Shown one piece after another: positions 59,216 to 64,000 of a stretch of DNA of 64,000 bases (position 1 is its first letter; each line of letters opens with the position of its first letter). Both the position numbers and the translations under genes were made by a program. Where the stretch lies: NCBI GenBank assembly GCA_030248135.1, contig JASANC010004652.1, forward strand, positions 62,001-126,000, given 5' to 3'. The notes under the pieces are model-generated. The model was given only the letters and a program-made list of their open reading frames with translations, did no database searches and was not told where the DNA came from. The DNA comes from Theristus sp. LFF4_11 (Eukaryota; Nematoda; Chromadorea; Monhysterida; Xyalidae).

Positions 59216-59519
59216 CCCCCTCACTTTTTGGTTGGCACCCCCCCCCCCACGGCACCATACCCCCCCTTCGAAAATTGTTTTGGGCCCACGGTACTGGTGA
59301 CCAACGAACAGATAATGGTCTATTCCCTCCTTAGCCGAGGGTAATACTGGGCTCGGGGCTGTATTGCTCGTCTCCGCCGGAGTTTGGTACCTTCGGGTTT
59401 CCGGAACCGGCGCGCGTATAATTAAATTTAAAAAAACAACAACAATTTTCTTTGATAAAATTACCTCGTAAAACCTTTAGCACTTAGCAGTCGATTTTGG
59501 ACCGTTTTACCGACTGATT

Positions 59520-59945
59520 TCAGGCTTCAACAACATCTGCGATGAAGTTTTTGAGCGTCCCAAAGGTTGGCTTACCATTTCCGATGCAGATAAGGTGACG
59601 ATTCGCCTCGCAATCTAAATTTGAGCGTCTGAGCTGCTCCGTTTGCAAGCGTTACGTTGTCTGGTTGCTGTTTCGTGTACTGCCGTCGCGACACATCATC
59701 AGAATTGATCGAAATTCAAGCCGGTCTGTGTATTTTCACTTGGGCTGGGGACAATTAGTGACGTTATGGGGGTCAAACAAAACACAAGAAGAGGTGTGGT
59801 AACGGTTTGGAAAAGGGGTAAATGAGGGTCACCCAAACAAAATCTGGAAAGTTCCGCCATACGGGAGTCATACGGGAGGCGATTGCACATCAAATGTGGT
59901 TCTTCGAACTCCCTGGTTGATTTAACACAACTTTGATTTTTAAAA
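59520..59945 (+). repeat. Module M3, second copy
   Basis: CTTCAACAACATCTGCGATG...GTGACGTTATGG...GATTTAACACAACTTTGATT, parallel to 55440-55870 with scattered substitutions and small deletions. Confidence 0.85.
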
Positions 59946-60339
59946 TCTTTTTTATTAAAAAAATTAAAAAAAAACAAAAATGACGATTTTTGTTTTTTTT
60001 AACAACCCTACTCGGTAGCAGGGCGCAAAGCTTCATTATGATATGCACCTGCCCCGCATCCGCATTGCTCATTGCTCATGATCCACTGGCGCGCGTGCAC
60101 ACACTCCGCACTCAACATAAACTCGTTCAAAACGTAGTTATTTTCATTCTTGCTTTCTTAAAAAGGCTTGGCTTAGGTAAGGATTAGGTTAGGAACAGGT
60201 TTGGCTTAAGATTAGGCTTAGGTTTGGTTTTTAGGTTTAGGTCCGTTTTAGCAATGTCCGAGAACATCCAATTGTGGAGCGTGAGTTAACTGGAGCGTAA
60301 TATCATAAAACGTGCCAAAAAGGGTTGTTAAAAAAACAA

Positions 60340-60725
60340 AAATCGTCATTTTTTGTTTTTTTTAATTTAAAAAAATTTCAAAAATCAAAGTTATGCTAAA
60401 TCAACCAGGGAGTTCGGAGAACCACATTTGATGTGCAATCGCCTTCCGAATGACTCCCGTATGGCGGAACTTTCCAGATTTTGTTTGGGTGACCTCAATT
60501 ACCCCTTTTCCAAACCGTCACCATGCCTCTTCTTGTGTTTTGACCTCCAAAACGTCACTAATTGTCCCCAGCTAAACTAATGCTAAAGTGAAGACAAACA
60601 TACCGCCTTGAAATTCGATCAATTCTTCTGATGGTGTCGCGACGACACGACACGAAGCAGCAACCAGACAACGTAGAGCTTGCAAACGGAGCAGCGAGCA
60701 CAATCGGACGCTCTGCGAGGCGACT
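60340..60725 (-). repeat. Module M3, inverted copy
   Basis: AAATCAAAGTTATGCTAAAT...CCCGTATGGCGGAACTTTCC...GCGACGACACGACACGAAGC is the complement of 55500-55870. Confidence 0.85.
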
Positions 60726-61895
60726 ACACTAGACCATCCACACCCCCCTCGAAATTTGCTTGACACCCCACCACCCGACCCACCCACAAATGAGTCGCCT
60801 AATTTAACAACCCTAATCAGTGGTCCACCGACTGAAAAATATGTTCTCAGTTGCAACTACGGTTAAAAAAATTTCAACTTAAAAAACATAATTTTTAATC
60901 TGGATTTTTTAATTAATTAAAAAAAACAAATTTTGGCCATCAAAATTGTACTTTTATCTAAAAATACGTTTGAGACACTTTCCACAGAAAGTGACATTAT
61001 GCTTTTTTTGCCCAGAGTTTCGTGTGGACTTTTTTTGTCAGAATTTTTTTGGCAATTTCTACTTTCAGGTCAAAGATCGACGAGCAAAGTCCAGATACCG
61101 ACAGAAGCTTCTGCAAAAAAAAACAAAAAAAAACAAATTCGCGCGGAGATGGTACCAAAAGTGGTAGCCCTCAAACTCGCACCCAAATGAAACGGCCCCT
61201 TTACCAACGCGCGAATTGTGCCATTCGGGGGTGATAGCCCACCTGAAACAGTGCACGTAAATCGGTTAAAAATTGCAGAACCCGCAACCGCAATTGCAGA
61301 GCAAGTTGCAGTTCCACCAAACGATCCCCCGGAAGACGTAGTTTTTCATGTTTTTTGAATATTGTTGTTTCTTTTGTAATGTAAAGGTTGTTTTTGATTT
61401 TATCTGAATGTTGTAATAATTTGCATTTTTTATCTTTCTGCAATGTGTTTTTGTTTTGTCTGCAATGAACGAAAAAATTGTGATTTCTTCGGTTCTTAAA
61501 TTTTTGAAGCCAGTGTGTGTGTGTTTTCGCAGTCGCGCGTGTTTTGTTCAAAATAAAAAAAAATTATTGAATGAGTTCATGTCGCGTAGGAAAAAATGTA
61601 AAAGAGTAAACAATCTCACGCAGCCGGGTTAGCCTTGTCACATTATAAACAATTTTGTGTGACAAAAACATTGTCATTTTAGGTGTTTTTTGTGTTTAAA
61701 AAAACGAAATTGATGGTGCGTTTGTTTTCTGTGCGTTATGATCATGGTTGGCCGCACGTGTAGCACTTGATTATTGCGAACACTCTATTTCCTTTGAAAA
61801 CCAGTTTTTAGTTTTAGCTCAAACGAAATCGCAGCGTCTCCCAAAAAAAGTTCACGGTGAAAGTCAGCTGAATAAAACATCAGCATAAAGTGACG

Positions 61896-62060
61896 GAGGC
61901 CTGGGCCTGGGTGGTAGCGCGTTAGACTATTTATTGTCTGTGCGTTCGGGGAATTGAGCCCCGCCGAGGGGTATATAGGCACTTAATGACAGAGAAAACT
62001 CGATGTACACCCTAGTCGATGGCGTTCTGCACGCTTTCTGGATTAGCCCTGGCTAAAACC
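61896..62060 (+). mobile_element. SINE family 1, plus-strand copy
   Basis: GGGTGGTAGCGCGTTAGACT (A-box-like), GGGGAATTGAGCCCC (B-box-like), CACTTAATGACAGAGAAAAC, GATGGCGTTCTGCACG and TTAGCCCTGGCTAAAAC match the minus-strand copy at 44616-44816. The AAC tail is missing here. Confidence 0.75.
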
Positions 62061-62429
62061 GCCAGAAATCGCCGTTCGTTCATTCGTAGGCACTATAGCC
62101 GTGTTCTCAGCAACATTGTTTATTTTCGTGCAAAAATGTTCACCTCACATAAAAATTGTGCTGAAAATTACCATTTTCTTCACAATTTCGCTGACTACGT
62201 CAGAATTCTTTGAATTCACATTGACCGCTTTTCATTTTTCAGCGAACATCAAACGCTCTCACATGACAACGTTGTTTTGTCGCAAACATTTTAGGCGGAG
62301 TTTAGCGGTGTGTACAAAAAGGCGGCTGTGTGCGTGCTGCTTGCTCAGTTGTTTCGGTAGTGTTCTGCAACTGTTTTTCCGTGCCTGTGCAAACTAGCAT
62401 CGAAAATACTTCTGCGAAGGTGTCCCAAG

Positions 62430-64000
62430 ATGCTGGACGTTATATCCGATGCGTACCCAATGGCCACCAAAATGTTCCGATTTTATAACCATGATGAGCA
62501 GTCAACAATTGCTTCCAAAACGTTCAGCTACCATGTGGAATCACCAACTGCTATTCGCTGCCCCGAGGATGGACAAATGTTTGAAGTGGAAAAGATTGTT
62601 CATTATCGCGACATGTTTGTGTTTTCTTCTGATTTATTTGTGTTGTCTGTGCGTCCCATGCAGAGCAACGCAAGCTGAAATATAAAACAAATCAGTTTTT
62701 GCAGCGGTCTTCTTTGGTGGCCCCTGACACGCTCAATCGTGGTGAATCCGTTTACATCGTGGAGTCCAATTGACCCCCGGTGCTATCAACCGGTCAACAC
62801 GCCGCTGTTCCAGCAGTTCGATCAACTAATCACAAATCCGCATGAAATTGTTCGACTTCCATTCAACGTGAAAATCGAGGTTTGTTTATCTAGATATTTG
62901 CTTTGCTTTTTAGAAACACTTTTAATCTGAAACTTTCTTCGCCTGTTACCACCGTTCATACGAGTCATCCGCATGTTCAAATTCCACCAAATATTCACCG
63001 CAACCTATACATTGTTTTTGTTAGAGAATTTATGCGTTTTGCATTTAGACATTCATGAAAGAAAAGTTCGACTTGCTGTTCAACCAAAACGCGCTGTTCC
63101 GTTTGCTGCCGTGGCGTTTGCAACAATTGAACGCTGAATCGATTCAAAAAGCGCCGTCATGGCCTGATGGCTTTGTACACTGCGAGTATGACGTCACGGT
63201 CAAGGGATACTTCACGTGCAACGTACGTATGTAAGGAAAACAATTCCAAAAATGTTTGCAAACTTGCGGCCATTATACATGTACGACCGGACTGACTGGC
63301 TGTTTCACTGATACAGCACTGCAACTACTCGTGGACAAGCAAGAACGGGCGGGTGTTGCTGGAATGGGGCTGGGGCCACATGGACGGACGCCCACTCGGC
63401 CTTGTGCGAATGATGATCCTTGGACAAATGTGTGACATGTGCAAGAGGGCCGACTTTCAACAGCCAAACTTCTATCCGGATTCAATCGTTACAGTAGGCT
63501 ACAGCATGAAGCATGATTCTCTTGATCATTCAACCGCATATCGACTCAGTTGCACAATAAATGCCGGATGTTCCCGCGCAGATCATGCTCCGTTTGTAAA
63601 TGTTGCCTGATGTTCACGCGCAGATCATGCTCCGTTTGTAAATGTTGCCTGATGTTCACGCGCAGATCATGCTCCGTTTGTAAATGTTGCCTGATGTTCA
63701 CGCGCAGATCATGCTCCGTTTGTAAATGTTGCCTGATGTTCACGCGCAGATCATGCTCCGTTTGTACTGCCGTGTCGCGAGCGCCTTCCTATCGTGGCAG
63801 CCGGGTGCGTTGCGCGTGCCGCCGGAAGGCCACTGCTGGTGTTACACGGTGGTGCCGCGTTTCTGCAACAGCCCCAATTGTCCGTGTCGTCAATGCCGCA
63901 ATCGACGACAGAAGCAACAGCAACGCAAATCTTCCGCGATCATCGGCGACAACGGCGGTTCCTCGTCACCGGCGGCGTCGGTCAGTCGACACATGGTGCA
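62430..64000 (+). CDS. 3CxxC zinc-finger (ZAR1-like) protein, 3' end outside window
   Basis: Exons: 62430-62614, 62705-62879, 63049-63222, 63317-63487, 63750 onward; phases agree throughout. The open frame runs off the right edge. Paired cysteines occur as YFTCNHCNYSWTSKNG, then QMCDMCKRADFQQP, and further on CWCYTVVPRFC, CPCRQCRNRRQK. The order C-x2-C, W-S/T, C-x2-C with a following MLRLYC helix resembles the 3CxxC zinc finger of ZAR1, an oocyte RNA-binding protein, and of related receptor-transport proteins. This assignment is by pattern only. The first 180 residues are unrecognised. The start is the first ATG of the open frame; upstream exons are possible. The last visible exon is preceded by tandem copies of its own splice acceptor. 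Confidence 0.7.
63576..63766 (+). repeat. 42-bp tandem repeat containing a 3' splice site, five copies
   Basis: Units start at 63576, 63618, 63660, 63702 and 63744, each GCGCAGATCATGCTCCGTTT. The first four continue GTAAATGTTGCCTGATGTTCAC; the fifth runs into the exon as GTACTGCCG. Each copy holds a potential acceptor CGCAG|ATCATG. In the first four, the reading frame used by the exon meets TAA after five codons. Confidence 0.95.

Larger units (their letters stand above)
53631..62429. other. 8.8-kb intergenic repeat-rich gap
   Basis: No unique gene was recognised. About 53820-60840 is built from repeated modules in both orientations, many with G or C runs. About 60850-61890 is AT-rich and unassigned. 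A SINE lies near the right end. Confidence 0.7.

Overview
The window is nuclear DNA of an invertebrate animal. Every protein-coding gene I can support is split by many GT..AG introns, with acceptors such as TTTTCAG, TTTGCAG and TTGCAG. Introns and gaps are full of TA-flanked miniature transposons, tRNA-headed SINEs and satellites. A nematode or another ecdysozoan is my best guess. It rests on three weak clues: the short pyrimidine-plus-CAG acceptors, a germline-helicase-like FGG/zinc-knuckle region, and degenerate TTAGGC/TTAGGA blocks. None of them proves the phylum.

Layout. (1) 87-10532, minus: a 24-exon Tudor-domain gene (1131 codons) that carries a Vasa/GLH-like glycine-rich, CCHC zinc-knuckle region but no helicase. 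(2) 10533-13186: gap between divergent genes, holding a telomere-like repeat array. (3) 13187-22130, plus: a 16-exon gene (861 codons) joining an RRM, an F-box and leucine-rich repeats. (4) 23253-38344, minus: a secreted cysteine-rich protein of the DUF7042-7045 type. It has a detached signal-peptide exon and two introns of more than 5 kb, one containing a satellite of about 149 bp. (5) 38345-42490: no gene recognised. (6) 42491-46231, minus: inosine/uridine-type nucleoside hydrolase. (7) 46823-50484, minus: UTP18, a WD40 protein of the small-subunit processome (637 codons). (8) 51231-53630, minus: RanBP3-like Ran-binding protein (488 codons). (9) 53631-62429: about 8.8 kb of intergenic repeats dominated by long G or C tracts. 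(10) 62430 to the right edge, plus: a gene with a 3CxxC/ZAR1-like zinc finger, incomplete at the edge.

Exon boundaries were found by eye from splice sites, reading phase and family motifs. For five genes (Tudor, RRM/F-box, UTP18, RanBP3 and, with one boundary choice, the hydrolase) the exon lengths add up to an uninterrupted frame with a stop. This is good internal support, but it is not transcript evidence. The neighbours share no single pathway. UTP18 and RanBP3 are housekeeping genes, while the Tudor and ZAR1-like genes belong to families usually active in germ cells or oocytes.

The most interesting points are the Tudor plus FGG/CCHC fusion, the RRM-F-box-LRR fusion, five tandem copies of a 3' splice site in the last gene, a transposon end that appears to supply a splice acceptor, and two transposons stacked at one TA inside a third.
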